Assembly (NCBI RefSeq): GCF_918698085.1
Contig: NZ_CAKKLP010000004.1
Span: 124,001-188,000, forward strand
DNA: 64,000 nt
Direction of reading: 5' to 3'
Source of the DNA: Chryseobacterium sp. Bi04
GTDB lineage: Bacteria; Bacteroidota; Bacteroidia; Flavobacteriales; Weeksellaceae
Shown here: piece after piece, positions 1 through 8,653 of the stretch
Position numbering within the stretch: position 1 is the first letter of the stretch
Layout: each line of letters opens with the position of its first letter
The notes under the pieces: generated by a model
What the model saw: the letters and a program-made list of their open reading frames with translations, nothing else
Database searches by the model: none
What the model was told of the DNA's origin: nothing
Translations under genes and position numbers: made by a program

Positions 1-917
1 AACTATGTCAAAATAAAACATACAGATCAAACAAAAATCTTGAAATTGCCACCTTGAATGAGTTTGCATGGCTTTATTATGACCAGAAAAGATACAGTGA
101 GTCTAAGCGTTACGCTGAAAAGGCAGAGAAATTAGAAAAACAGGTCAGTAGCCCTTACATCCGCAGGGATATCTATGAAGTCTACTTTAAATCTTGTGTA
201 GAACTGGGAGAAAAGGAAATTTCAAAGAAATATATGAATCTCTATACAAAGCTGAATGACAGTTTGGTAAATGCAGAAAAGAAAACTATAAACACTCCGG
301 TGAAACACATTATAGATGAGCAAAGTGAAATTCATAACAGCAATATTCAGAAGATATTAGCAGCAATATTCATCCTTATTCTTACACTCTCGGCTGCCGG
401 ATGGTTTTTCTGGAAGAGAAAACAGAAAGAACTGCATAAGAAATATGAATTAATCATCACCAATCTAAAGACGGCAAATGCCACTGCTTCTAATTCAAAT
501 ATTGCTATAGAACGAAGCATTAATATTACCGATGAAACCGTCAAAACCCTGTTGTTAAAATTAGAAAAATTTGAAAAGTCTCAAAAATTTCTTAAAAAAG
601 ATCTTAGCCTTACCTCTCTGGCCAATGATCTGAATACCAATACCAGATATCTTTCAGAAATAATAAAGCAGTATAAAGAGAAGAGCTATAATAATTATAT
701 TAATGAACTGAGGATAAACTATATCATTAATAAACTCTGCATAGATCCTATTTACAGAGAATATAAGATAAGTTACTTAGCGGAAGCTTGTGGCTTTTCA
801 TCCAGAGAGGTCTTTGCTGTTACCTTTAAAAAAGAGGCAGGCGTTACCCCTTCCTATTTTATTAATAATCTGAGAAAAGATAATGCAATAAACATTCATG
901 ATTTAACACCTCAATAA
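1..917 (+). CDS. TPR / transmembrane / AraC-type regulator, 5' end outside window
   Basis: The reading frame is open from base 3, so the gene starts upstream of the window; the first in-window start-like codon (TTG at 54) is not convincing. The visible part begins in a TPR-like helical region (paired helices with alternating Ala, Tyr and Leu), then has one membrane segment about 100-120 codons in (LAAIFILILTLSAAGWFF followed by KRKQK), a charged linker and a C-terminal AraC-type DNA-binding domain with two helix-turn-helices (SLTSLANDLNTNTRYLSEII and ISYLAEACGFSSREVF). This layout suggests a membrane-bound one-component regulator with a periplasmic TPR sensor. Paralogues lie at 4279, 25174 and 60988. 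The signal it senses is unknown. The architecture is well supported; the role is inferred. Confidence 0.85.
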   Translation, partial: LCQNKTYRSNKNLEIATLNEFAWLYYDQKRYSESKRYAEKAEKLEKQVSSPYIRRDIYEVYFKSCVELGEKEISKKYMNLYTKLNDSLVNAEKKTINTPVKHIIDEQSEIHNSNIQKILAAIFILILTLSAAGWFFWKRKQKELHKKYELIITNLKTANATASNSNIAIERSINITDETVKTLLLKLEKFEKSQKFLKKDLSLTSLANDLNTNTRYLSEIIKQYKEKSYNNYINELRINYIINKLCIDPIYREYKISYLAEACGFSSREVFAVTFKKEAGVTPSYFINNLRKDNAINIHDLTPQ

Positions 918-1004
918 TATTTTTTAATTCGATCATGCATATAAAATATGCTCCTCCTTTACCGGTACAATACCAAAAGGAAGAGCTTGAAAATAACAAT
1001 TTTT

Positions 1005-1613
1005 TTAGTTCTTATCCTCTGTCAGAAGACGTCCGTTTAAATTGATGAAACTACTGTGAGAAATGATTTCATTGAGTTTGGAATCATAAAATTCCATGTC
1101 GAGAATATTATCTTTAAACGTCCTTCTCCCACTGAATACATTGATGTTAACATAGATATCTTTGCTGGCAAGAGCATCATATAATTTTTTAGGGAAGCTT
1201 AGATTGGTAATTTCCAATTCATTGGATTGGGTAACATCTATCTTTTCCATATCAAAAACCATAAGCTTTAACCCATTAGGACCCAGTTCTTTTTTTATAT
1301 CTTCCGGCAGGGAGTTCTCATCGCGAACATCACCATAAAAAAATAAAGAAGCTATTATGGATTCTTTATTTTTTTGCAATAACTCTACGGCTTTATCAGA
1401 AAGGTTGACTTCTATTTTGAAATTGGGAATGATCACACGATCTCCTTCTATTGTAAGACCACCTTCTTTTGAAGGCAAAGCCGTTTTATCCGGCTGTTGA
1501 TTATCTTTTTTATCTGTAGCTTTTGTTTTGGTTATTTCTTTTGTTGTTTTTTCTGTACAGCCTGCTGCAATAACAACTGTAAATAAACTTATAAGTATGA
1601 CTTTTAATTTCAT
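1005..1613 (-). CDS. Predicted lipoprotein of unknown function
   Basis: A 202-residue protein with a lipoprotein signal peptide: basic start MKLK, hydrophobic run, then lipobox VIAAGC with Cys19 as the likely acylated residue. The next 40 residues are rich in Lys, Thr and Asp and look disordered. The mature part has alternating beta-like stretches with no motif I can name. It reads leftwards in a cluster with three other small exported proteins (1656, 2105, 2872), which may form one transcription unit, as the gaps are about 20-45 bases. The ATG at 1613 gives the signal peptide directly. Location on the outer or inner membrane cannot be told from the sequence. Confidence 0.75.
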   Translation of the reverse strand: MKLKVILISLFTVVIAAGCTEKTTKEITKTKATDKKDNQQPDKTALPSKEGGLTIEGDRVIIPNFKIEVNLSDKAVELLQKNKESIIASLFFYGDVRDENSLPEDIKKELGPNGLKLMVFDMEKIDVTQSNELEITNLSFPKKLYDALASKDIYVNINVFSGRRTFKDNILDMEFYDSKLNEIISHSSFINLNGRLLTEDKN

Positions 1614-1655
1614 TTTTTAATTTCAATTATAGACTAACCGTAAAGATAGCCGGAA

Positions 1656-2084
1656 TTATGGAATATATTTGATGAAATCAGCATGCAAAACATCCTCCGT
1701 TACATTAGTTGAGGATGTTGTTGTATTTTTCATCCATTGTCTATGCTCAGTATTCGATGAAGATGTGGAACCAATGATTCTTTGTTCCATATTATAAAGA
1801 ATGACGGCATCAGCTCCTTTTTCTTTAGCTTTCTGAACAATTTTATCCTGAATATCCTGATAACTTGAACCCAGTATTCCCGAAATACCATCCACTTTTC
1901 CTATCACCTCATAGTTTTTCTTTACATCATTCGTATCTAAAAATACATCAATATTTTCAGTAGGGTTATAATTTTTCCCAATGTAATTTACAGTTGGAGC
2001 ACAGCTAACCACTACTATTAAACCAGCTATCAGTAATGTACTTTTACATTGCTTTAAAAATGTAAACTTCCTGTATTTTTCCAT
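1656..2084 (-). CDS. Small predicted lipoprotein
   Basis: A 142-residue protein with a lipoprotein signal (FLKQCKSTLLIAGLIVVVSC; lipobox VVSC). The mature part has the pattern of small envelope proteins that carry a segment like 'IQDKIVQKAKEKGADAVILY', a helix followed by a strand, which also occurs in YbjQ-like and other stress lipoproteins; I do not claim membership. The tail is Ser/Thr/Asn-rich. It sits 42 bases upstream of the lipoprotein gene at 1005 and just downstream of the duplicated-domain protein at 2105, all on the minus strand. Function unknown. Confidence 0.7.
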   Translation of the reverse strand: MEKYRKFTFLKQCKSTLLIAGLIVVVSCAPTVNYIGKNYNPTENIDVFLDTNDVKKNYEVIGKVDGISGILGSSYQDIQDKIVQKAKEKGADAVILYNMEQRIIGSTSSSNTEHRQWMKNTTTSSTNVTEDVLHADFIKYIP

Positions 2085-2104
2085 TTTATTTATATATTTA
2101 TTAA

Positions 2105-2836
2105 TTACCTGTACAAAGTAGCTTTGTAAGGAAGGCTATTAGAAGATGTTGTTTGCTTGAAAGCAGTATTAGAGCCACTCGGATATAAAATTCCATCCGC
2201 TACAGTTTGTCCTTTCTGATCCCTGAACCTAATATAAGCGGTATCGCCTTTTACATAGCCATTTACAGATAAAAGACCTGTATCCAGCTGATCATCGTTA
2301 GTCTTATAATTTGCTGTACCTTCTATCTTGCTTCCGGATTGTGATATATCAAATGAAATAATTCCTTTTGCCGTGGTATCTCCTTCGTTGGAATAGGATC
2401 CTGTATAGCTTCTTACTGATACATTAGGTGTATTAGAATGGCTTTCTTTCCCATACAGATAGGCTACTGAAGGGAGCATTGAGGAATTTGTAGTCTGTTT
2501 AAAATACAGTGTTGCTGCATCTTTTAGACTCACACTGCCATCAGCTACCACATTTCCCCTCTGATCCCTGAACCGTATATAAGCTACATTGTCTTTAGCG
2601 TACCCATTTACTGAAAGCATTCCACTGTTGGAATCATCAGTAACACTCTGGTAATTTGATACTCCTTCTATTTTAGAACCTGTTTGTGATAGTTCCAGTG
2701 TCATGATTCCTGATGCCGTAACATCACCCTCGCTGGAAAATTTTCCTGAAAATACTTTTCCTGTTTGTGCGGTTATATTGGATGCACAAATACTTGATAA
2801 TATTGCTGCTGTTATTATAAAAACTCTGCTTATCAT
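2105..2836 (-). CDS. Secreted protein with two duplicated beta-type domains
   Basis: A 243-residue protein with a Sec signal peptide (MISRVFIITAAILSSICASNITAQ). The mature protein is two copies of one domain of about 115 residues. Each copy has the order 'Y(S)GxFSxEGDxTAxGIMxxxxSQxGSKIEGxxNY', then 'GxLSVNGYxKxDxAYIRFRDQxGxxVADG'. The duplication also shows in the DNA, with the TGATCCCTGAAC stretch recurring 345 bases (115 codons) apart. The regular strand pattern suggests a small beta-barrel or beta-sandwich. No catalytic motif is visible. It belongs to the minus-strand cluster of exported proteins at 1005-3198. Confidence 0.75.
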   Translation of the reverse strand: MISRVFIITAAILSSICASNITAQTGKVFSGKFSSEGDVTASGIMTLELSQTGSKIEGVSNYQSVTDDSNSGMLSVNGYAKDNVAYIRFRDQRGNVVADGSVSLKDAATLYFKQTTNSSMLPSVAYLYGKESHSNTPNVSVRSYTGSYSNEGDTTAKGIISFDISQSGSKIEGTANYKTNDDQLDTGLLSVNGYVKGDTAYIRFRDQKGQTVADGILYPSGSNTAFKQTTSSNSLPYKATLYR

Positions 2837-2871
2837 AATTATTTTTCGTAGGTTAAATACAGTTACTGAGA

Positions 2872-3198
2872 TTACTGTTCTTCTGCATCTTTCATTTCTG
2901 TCTGCCCAGGTTCCGGAACATTATCATTATTGTTCTCGTCATTAGACTTCATTTCTGTTTGTCCTGGTTCCGGAATATTGTCATTGTTGTTTTCGTTATT
3001 AGATTTCATTTCTATCTGTCCTGGCTCAGGGATGCTGTTGTTTTCTGATCTTGTTTCAGTTTGTCTGAACTTTGGATCCTGTCTCTGGTAAACAGTTTGC
3101 CCAGGCTCAAGAGGTGCATCATAGGTTGTAACGGAACCACATGAATGTAAAAGAATGAGTACCATTGCGAGGAACAATGCTTTTAATGAATTTTCCAT
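2872..3198 (-). CDS. Small lipoprotein with PEPGQ tandem repeats
   Basis: A 108-residue protein with a lipoprotein signal (ALFLAMVLILLHSC). The mature chain is low complexity: it carries LEPGQTVYQ, then three repeats built on 'PEPGQxEMKSNxENNNDN', the last one truncated. It is strongly polar and probably unstructured. The first gene of the minus-strand cluster 1005-3198, it could be a flexible surface-exposed or wall-spanning chain. The exact 57-base repeat makes copy number prone to change by slippage. Function unknown. Confidence 0.7.
   Translation of the reverse strand: MENSLKALFLAMVLILLHSCGSVTTYDAPLEPGQTVYQRQDPKFRQTETRSENNSIPEPGQIEMKSNNENNNDNIPEPGQTEMKSNDENNNDNVPEPGQTEMKDAEEQ
2893..3032 (-). 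repeat. 57-bp tandem repeats inside the lipoprotein gene
   Basis: The Met codons of the repeated 'PEPGQxEM' units fall at 2895, 2952 and 3009 on the minus strand, exactly 57 bases apart, so each unit encodes 19 residues. The units differ at only a few bases. This is seen directly in the sequence. Confidence 0.85.
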
Positions 3199-3677
3199 AA
3201 ATTTATATTTAGTTATATCACCAAATGTAGTATTGTTTACCCTAGATTATATGGCTTTTTAAAGGCAGTATGTGATATTTTCATAATTTATTACATCAAA
3301 ATAGAGTGTAAATAAGTGAATTTTTTGCTGATCATTTGTTGATACTTTTATTTATGATTTCAAATGTTTTACAAATTATAGTATCTGATAATATGATTAT
3401 TATAATTTTTAATGCATCGTCAATTTAAAAACAAGAAAGGTATAGCTGAAGTTTTTGTTTTTTTTGAAATTTCAACTGCTTACACCTGCATGAGTTTGTC
3501 ATTCCGTTTCATGTATATTTTAAGAAAACTGCAGGAACATAAATACAGGGAAAAAGAATAAAGATTGTATTATTAGAATAAGAAAATCTTGAGAATAAGA
3601 AAATCTTGCTGGCCTCTCCAAAGAACATTCATGTTTCTACAGGTCTTATAAAAAATATAAAACGATCTGGCTGGAAA
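3199..3677. other. AT-rich intergenic region with a 17-bp tandem duplication
   Basis: No gene-like frame is visible. The stretch lies upstream of the leftward lipoprotein cluster and downstream of the leftward membrane protein gene at 3678, so it should hold the promoter of the cluster. At 3575-3608 the 17-mer AGAATAAGAAAATCTTG is repeated back to back with no mismatch. Confidence 0.6.
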
Positions 3678-4253
3678 TTAATCATTATAGAATTTGTCAA
3701 CGATAAAATACAATTCAAACAGAATAAAAAATACTACCATACCTCCATACCAAACTGACTGGCGGTTTTTTAAAAATGCAAATAGGGCACATAATGAAAT
3801 ATGGCTGACCATTCTTATTGCGTATAAAGGCATCAGCTTTTCCAGATAAGCAGGCCCTTTGATTAAAGTATCAAAAATATCAATAAAATAAATCACAATG
3901 AGCAATAGAAAAAACCATTTCTTTCTTGAAAAAAAGTAATTCTTATAATTGTCATCGTAATCTTTAACATCAGATGGATATAAAAGCTGACATAATGTAA
4001 AGTAGAGAATAATGTACATGATGATAAATATATATTCAGTAAATGTCCATATTCTCACCTCTCTGAGACCATATTCCCACCACCAAAAATGAATCATCAA
4101 TAGAAATATATACAATATCCACAGCAGATGGACCCAATAGGGCTTTGTTCTTCCGGGATGTTGGATAAATTTCACAGTACCATTGAGTAAGCTGCCGATA
4201 CCTAAGCTTAAAATAATACTGATTACTGTTTTAATGTGATTAAAAAAATCCAT
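3678..4253 (-). CDS. Multi-pass membrane protein of unknown function
   Basis: A 191-residue protein with five or six hydrophobic segments (near residues 10-25, 40-58, 70-93, 112-132, 145-160 and 168-186). Loops are short and carry Arg/Lys pairs. There are no obvious charged residues within the membrane segments beyond scattered His, Asp and Glu, and no recognisable transporter or enzyme motif. It reads leftwards, 25 bases downstream of the truncated TPR-AraC gene at 4279, so the two may be co-transcribed and functionally linked. Inner-membrane location is inferred from the topology. Confidence 0.65.
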   Translation of the reverse strand: MDFFNHIKTVISIILSLGIGSLLNGTVKFIQHPGRTKPYWVHLLWILYIFLLMIHFWWWEYGLREVRIWTFTEYIFIIMYIILYFTLCQLLYPSDVKDYDDNYKNYFFSRKKWFFLLLIVIYFIDIFDTLIKGPAYLEKLMPLYAIRMVSHISLCALFAFLKNRQSVWYGGMVVFFILFELYFIVDKFYND

Positions 4254-4278
4254 GGTATAACTGTACTATTCATGAATA

Positions 4279-5235
4279 TTACTCCCTATCATTTTCATTT
4301 TTTTTGAGTTGGCTTATAAAATAGGAGGGAGTAACACCCATTTCTTTTTTGAATATTACAGAAAAAACTTCCCTGGAAGAAAAGCCACAAGCTTCAGCAA
4401 GATAGCTGATCTTATATTCCCTAAAGACGGGTGTGTTATAGAGCTTATCGGTAATATAATGTATCCGGAGTCCGTTAAGGTAATTGTTGAAATTCTTACC
4501 TTTATGCTGCTTAATGATTTCTGAAAGATATCGTGGGTTTGTATGTAATGAATTTGATAAATTGGTGAGAGTTAAATCTTTCTTTAAAAATTTTTCCGAC
4601 TTCTCAAACTTTGAAAGTTTATTGAGCAAAGATGCAGTAGTATCTTCAGAGATACTGATATTATGATCCGGAGTCTTATCTTTATCTTTTACCGGGATGG
4701 ATGTAAACTCCGTGGTTTTCGTTTCATTTTTTAAGTGATTAACGATCATTTTATCTCCCTTACCAGGCTTTTTTTGATTATGTTTCCATAAAACCCAGCT
4801 GTTTAATAAGAAAATAATCACAACTGATGGTGCAATAACTATTTTTACAATATTATGGGAATACGCTTCTCCTTGTTCACCTATTATATAATTAACAGGA
4901 GTATTTACAGCTTTTTTTTCTGTATTTTTAATGCTGTCATTCAATTCTTTGTAAAGATGTGTACTTTTTTTTGAAGTTTCCTTTTTCTCTGAATTTAAAC
5001 TTTCCATATTAAAATACCTATCCAAAAGAAGCTCACTTCTTTCTGATATTCTTTTTTTATAATCTATGTCCCTTGAAATTTGATTACCATTTTTAGTGAG
5101 TTCCATAATTTTGAGTTCATTTTCAAATAAGTCTTTTGTATTTTCTATTTCAGTATCAATTTTTGATTTGTTATTCCACTGTGCATCAGTAACATTAAAC
5201 AACAGGTATAGACAGAATAGAACTTTTTTTGTCAT
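4279..5235 (-). CDS. TPR-AraC family regulator that has lost most of its TPR region
   Basis: I start this gene at the ATG at 5235, which gives a clean signal peptide (MTKKVLFCLYLLFNVTDAQ); an in-frame start 81 bases upstream would add a poor leader. The 318-residue product has a single membrane segment (IVIAPSVVIIFLLNSWVLW), a linker and an AraC-type domain with both helix-turn-helices (TLTNLSNSLHTNPRYLSEII; ISYLAEACGFSSREVFSVIF) very close to the paralogue that ends at 917. Full-length paralogues at 25174 and 60988 have roughly 300 residues of TPR helices between signal peptide and membrane segment; here only about 120 residues remain. The DNA-binding part is intact, so it may be active without the normal sensor, or be decaying. 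Confidence 0.8.
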   Translation of the reverse strand: MTKKVLFCLYLLFNVTDAQWNNKSKIDTEIENTKDLFENELKIMELTKNGNQISRDIDYKKRISERSELLLDRYFNMESLNSEKKETSKKSTHLYKELNDSIKNTEKKAVNTPVNYIIGEQGEAYSHNIVKIVIAPSVVIIFLLNSWVLWKHNQKKPGKGDKMIVNHLKNETKTTEFTSIPVKDKDKTPDHNISISEDTTASLLNKLSKFEKSEKFLKKDLTLTNLSNSLHTNPRYLSEIIKQHKGKNFNNYLNGLRIHYITDKLYNTPVFREYKISYLAEACGFSSREVFSVIFKKEMGVTPSYFISQLKKNENDRE

Positions 5236-5791
5236 TGAAGTGTGTTTCTGAGCAAAGTAAGGGCTAATGTATGATTTAATACATAGTAAATATGTTAGCT
5301 TTTCGGAATTAATCACTTAAATAATTTTTATAATTCTTTGTTTTTCAGTTATTTATTTATGTTTTTTATTTGTATGGATTTTCTTAAAGAGGGAAGATAT
5401 AGTTTTAAAAAAATTTAAAAATGTATTCAGAATTTATTTCCAATTGCCTTTTTTATATTCCTAAAAGCTCCAATAATGCAGTGACGCAATGGAAATATTT
5501 GCATAAAAAAAGTATTGAAAGTTTTACGATATCACGTGGTTTTCTTTAGAAAATATGAAGAGAAATTCAGATATCCTATCATCAATTTGTTGTAAGCTTT
5601 TTTTGGGTTTTATAATATTGTTCTATGTTCATAATGTCAATCTCACCAAAAGCTTATGACTAGGTAACAAATTGATAAGATGTTTTAAAGATGTCTTGGT
5701 GCTCAATCAAAATATAAATTTCCCATAATAACTGAAGGAATATTCATCAGTTATTATAGATGTAAATAAAACTTAACTTAAAAATAAGATT
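5236..5791. other. AT-rich intergenic region
   Basis: This is the divergent gap between the leftward regulator ending its start at 5235 and the rightward SDR gene. I see no gene, no strong hairpin and no clear TAnnTTTG promoter box. It must contain the start signals of both genes. Confidence 0.5.
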
Positions 5792-6547
5792 ATGACACAC
5801 AATGATTTAAAAGGAAAGGTAGTGCTTATAGCAGGAGGTGGAAAAAACCTTGGTGGATTATTAAGCAGAGATTTTGCCAAAAAAGGAGCTAAGCTCGCTA
5901 TCCACTATAACAGTGAAAGTTCAAAAGCAGAAAGCGAAAAAACCTTAGCTGAAGTAAAGGCCTTAGGAGCTGAAGCGTTTCTATTTCAGGGGGATCTTAC
6001 TAAAATAGAAAATATCACAAAGTTTTTTGATGAAGCTATAGAAACTTACGGGGGTATTGATATTGCAATTAATACAGTTGGTATGGTATTGAAAAAACCA
6101 TTTATTGAAACTACCGAAACTGAATATGACGCTATGTTCGGAGTCAATTCAAAATCAGCTTATTTCTTTTTGCAAGAAGCAGGTAAAAAAGTGAACGATC
6201 ATGGTAAAATCTGTACCATTGTGACCTCTTTGTTAGCTGCATATACGGGACTGTATTCAACGTATGCGGGTGCCAAAGCACCGGTAGAGCATTTCACAAG
6301 GGCAGCTTCTAAAGAATTTGGTGACAGAGGAATTTCTGTAACTGCAGTAGCGCCAGGTCCTATGGATACTCCTTTCTTCTACGGACAGGAAAGTACTGAT
6401 GCTGTAGCTTACCATAAATCAGCAGCGGCATTAGGCGGATTGACCGATATTAAAGACATTGCACCTTTGGTAGAATTTTTAGTCACTGACGGATGGTGGA
6501 TCACCGGGCAGACTATTTTTGCCAACGGAGGATATACTACAAGATAA
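5792..6547 (+). CDS. Short-chain dehydrogenase/reductase
   Basis: A 251-residue classical SDR of normal length. The nucleotide-binding loop is IAGGGKNLGG (residues 13-22), a variant of TGxxxGxG. The NAG-like motif is NTVGM, so the usual NNAG has changed. The active site has the Ser of IVTSLLA and the YxxxK pair in STYAGAKAP. The end (TDGWWITGQTIFANGGY) is the usual SDR C-terminal strand. It should be a cytoplasmic NAD(P)H-dependent oxidoreductase; the substrate cannot be told. It is a single gene, closed by the hairpin at 6575. Confidence 0.9.
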   Translation: MTHNDLKGKVVLIAGGGKNLGGLLSRDFAKKGAKLAIHYNSESSKAESEKTLAEVKALGAEAFLFQGDLTKIENITKFFDEAIETYGGIDIAINTVGMVLKKPFIETTETEYDAMFGVNSKSAYFFLQEAGKKVNDHGKICTIVTSLLAAYTGLYSTYAGAKAPVEHFTRAASKEFGDRGISVTAVAPGPMDTPFFYGQESTDAVAYHKSAAALGGLTDIKDIAPLVEFLVTDGWWITGQTIFANGGYTTR

Positions 6548-6574
6548 TTTTGATTAATTAATCAGTATTACTTA

Positions 6575-6621
6575 TATGGATAATTGTGATTTTAAATAAA
6601 ATCCGTTATCCATTTTTTTTA
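6575..6621 (+). terminator. Rho-independent terminator after the SDR gene
   Basis: The outer stem ATGGATAA (6575-6582) pairs with TTATCCAT (6606-6613); inside it GATTTTA pairs with TAAAATC. A run of eight T follows. It lies 28 bases after the SDR stop. No other gene is visible between here and 6913. Confidence 0.75.
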
Positions 6622-6912
6622 TTTTAAAATCTGAATGATGAAATATGGTGAATACGGATTAACAGAACATCATTAATCATATAACACCATTACAATAATC
6701 CTTGAAAGAATGCTGTATTTTGTAACAAGTTGATTATTAGTATGCATTTTTTGTAAAATACTAGTTTATATCTTTAAAAAGCACACGAGAATTTCGTAAT
6801 TCATAACACCTACCATTATTTTTCTAATCATCATCTTCCTATTATTGCACAGGATTTTAGCCGTTTAGTAATGCCCTCATTACCGGCTTTCACAATTCAA
6901 AAATAAAACATA
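6622..6912. other. AT-rich leader region upstream of the surface protein gene
   Basis: No coding frame. It ends in the ATG of the secreted protein at 6913. TATATCTTTA near 6771 is a weak -7-like sequence, but the spacing of any upstream TTG is poor, so I do not call a promoter. Confidence 0.4.
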
Positions 6913-7656
6913 ATGAAAAAAGGATTATTACTAATGGCCGTTTCGGCCTGTTCCTCACTTTGGTCACAAGTAGGTATTAAAACTGCTGTATCTACAGAAG
7001 TACTTGACGTTAACGGTATTGAAAGGATAAGAGAGCTTCCCAAGCATAATACCAGCAATGCCATTTTTACAAAACCCGACGGGACAAGATCAGAAACTAA
7101 AAATCAGAATTTTACTGCAACAAAAACTTTAGTTGCGGACGTAAACGGTGTTTTGGGATATCTTGAAGGTCTTCCTAAAATAAATGATGGTGGGGTTCTG
7201 CCTATAGGAGAAGCCATTACAAGGATATATTCTGTACCTGTAACTACAGCACAGGCAAGTACTTTTAATTTAAAAACCTATATAACAGCAAACAGCCTTC
7301 CCGCCTTACCTTCTATTGACGGTTTGGAAATGAACCTGCAAGGGGTCAATTCAACATATTATGATCCACGGATTTATAACATATCAGACAGTCCCAAACT
7401 TGTAAGCTATCAATCATTTGCAACCCAGGTAAATGAGAACGAAACTTCACTTAATAATAATCTGCTGGCAGGAAGCTATCTGCAGATTGATGCCAATAAT
7501 ATAGTGTTTTGGGCTACTAATGCAGCTGAAGTGGAAACCACCAATCTCCAGGTACAGATAGATAGTAATACCTACAGGTGGTATGAATTCAAATGGTGGT
7601 GCATGGAAGTAAGTGGAGAAAAGAAAATATTTATCTCAGTGACCCGTAAAGCTTAA
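6913..7656 (+). CDS. Secreted surface protein, Chryseobacterium 'LDVNGIERIRELPK' type
   Basis: A 247-residue exported protein. The signal peptide MKKGLLLMAVSACSSLWSQ is followed at once by VGIKTAV and STEVLDVNGIERIRELPKH, then KPDGTRS and LVADVNGVLGYLEGLP. This start is shared by many exported proteins of Chryseobacterium, often with a trimeric-appendage-like or structural-repeat look. The second half (YSVPVTTAQASTFNLKTYIT to the end) is unlike the rest and ends in beta-rich sequence with several Trp. There is no sorting domain that I recognise. It heads a rightward series with a broken copy (7693) and two helix-turn-helix genes (8169, 8654). Function unknown. Confidence 0.75.
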   Translation: MKKGLLLMAVSACSSLWSQVGIKTAVSTEVLDVNGIERIRELPKHNTSNAIFTKPDGTRSETKNQNFTATKTLVADVNGVLGYLEGLPKINDGGVLPIGEAITRIYSVPVTTAQASTFNLKTYITANSLPALPSIDGLEMNLQGVNSTYYDPRIYNISDSPKLVSYQSFATQVNENETSLNNNLLAGSYLQIDANNIVFWATNAAEVETTNLQVQIDSNTYRWYEFKWWCMEVSGEKKIFISVTRKA

Positions 7657-7692
7657 TCTCCCCAATAAAATTAATTTTTAAAATATAAACAA

Positions 7693-8085
7693 ATGAAAAA
7701 AGGATTATTTTTAATAGCAGGTTTTACCTCTGCAATGTTTTTATCCAGGTAGGTATTAGTACTTCCAATCCTACGGAAACTCTTGATGTTAATGGTATTG
7801 AAAGGATAAGGGAACTTTCTAAACATAACAGTCCGAATGCCATTTTACAAAACCGGACGGGACAAAATCGGATACTAAAAACCAAACATTTATAGCAACA
7901 AAAATGGTAGTGGCAGATGCTAATGGCGTACTGGGATATGCAGACTGGAATCCCAATATTACACCTGAAACTCCCCCCCCAAAAAAAGTAACAATAGGGT
8001 ATTGGGCTGGTTTGTGGATGGAAACCTCTATGCATTGGGAGGAACGGGTTTTCCTGCATTTAATTCCCAACTAAAGAGTACATAG
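7693..8085 (+). pseudogene. Frameshifted second copy of the surface protein gene
   Basis: The ATG at 7693 starts MKKGLFLIAGFTSAMFL, matching the gene at 6913. A missing base at the signal peptide junction (CCAGGTAGG for the expected CCCAGGTAGG) then throws the frame to a stop. Across frames one can still read VGISTSNPTETLDVNGIERI, KHNSPNAI, DGTKSDTKNQTF and VADANGVLGYADWNP. A second single-base loss lies near 7848, and a C8-A7 homopolymer at 7973-7987 shifts the frame again, after which VLGWFVDGNLYALGGTG can be read to TAG at 8085. Either a decayed copy, a phase-variable gene, or a gene damaged by homopolymer sequencing errors. Confidence 0.7.
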
Positions 8086-8168
8086 AAATATCACGTTACA
8101 TTAAAAATCCCAGTCTATTGCTATGATTCCGGTTATTTTGCTTCAGACTGCATTATCCGACAGAAAAA

Positions 8169-8588
8169 ATGAATACACACTTTAAAGATATACACATCGG
8201 TAAACTCATCCATCAGAGAATAGAGGAAGTATCTGTAAAAACACTTCGCATCTGTAATTTTTTTAATTGTACAGAAGAAGAGGTAAAAAAAATGCTTGAG
8301 CAAAAAGATCTTTCTACGGATACTCTGCTTAAATGGTGCAAACTTTTAGAGTATGACTTTTTTAGAGTTTATTCTCAACATTTAATATTGTATTCACCTC
8401 CCTCAGGAAGCGATAAAAAAGAAAAATCAATACTTCCCAGCTTCCGAAAAAGCATTTATACAAGGGAAATAATAGATTTTATTATGGAATTGGTGCATAC
8501 CGGAGAAAAAAGTAAAAGCCAGATCATAGAAGAATACCGTATTCCTAAATCTACTCTTTATAAATGGATAGAAAAATATAAAGGATAA
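8169..8588 (+). CDS. Small DNA-binding protein with two helix-turn-helix regions (HTH-A)
   Basis: A 139-residue basic protein. Residues about 8-65 (IHIGKLIHQRIEEVSVKTLR to LEYDFFRVYSQHL) resemble a Cro/C1-type helix-turn-helix, with the 'LSTDTLLKWCKLLEYDFF' end typical of that fold. Residues about 100-138 (IIDFIMELVHTGEKSKSQII, then RIPKSTLYKWIEKYKG) look like the helix-turn-helix of IS3-family OrfA transposase proteins. No integrase gene follows. A close homologue is at 16021. The next gene (8654) is also an HTH protein, and the same pair follows surface protein genes in both places. It may be a regulator of transposase origin; this is inference. Confidence 0.75.
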   Translation: MNTHFKDIHIGKLIHQRIEEVSVKTLRICNFFNCTEEEVKKMLEQKDLSTDTLLKWCKLLEYDFFRVYSQHLILYSPPSGSDKKEKSILPSFRKSIYTREIIDFIMELVHTGEKSKSQIIEEYRIPKSTLYKWIEKYKG

Positions 8589-8653
8589 ATGTACTCTTCC
8601 AAAAGTACAGTCAGCCCATAACTGGAAAATATGGATCATAAACACGATAATTG

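Noticed and set aside
2893..3032. Tandem 57-bp repeats as a CRISPR array
   Set aside because: The repeats are in frame within a lipoprotein gene, have no spacers and no cas genes nearby.
7724..8070. Leftward open frames across the broken surface gene
   Set aside because: They are antisense to sequence that still aligns with the surface gene at 6913.
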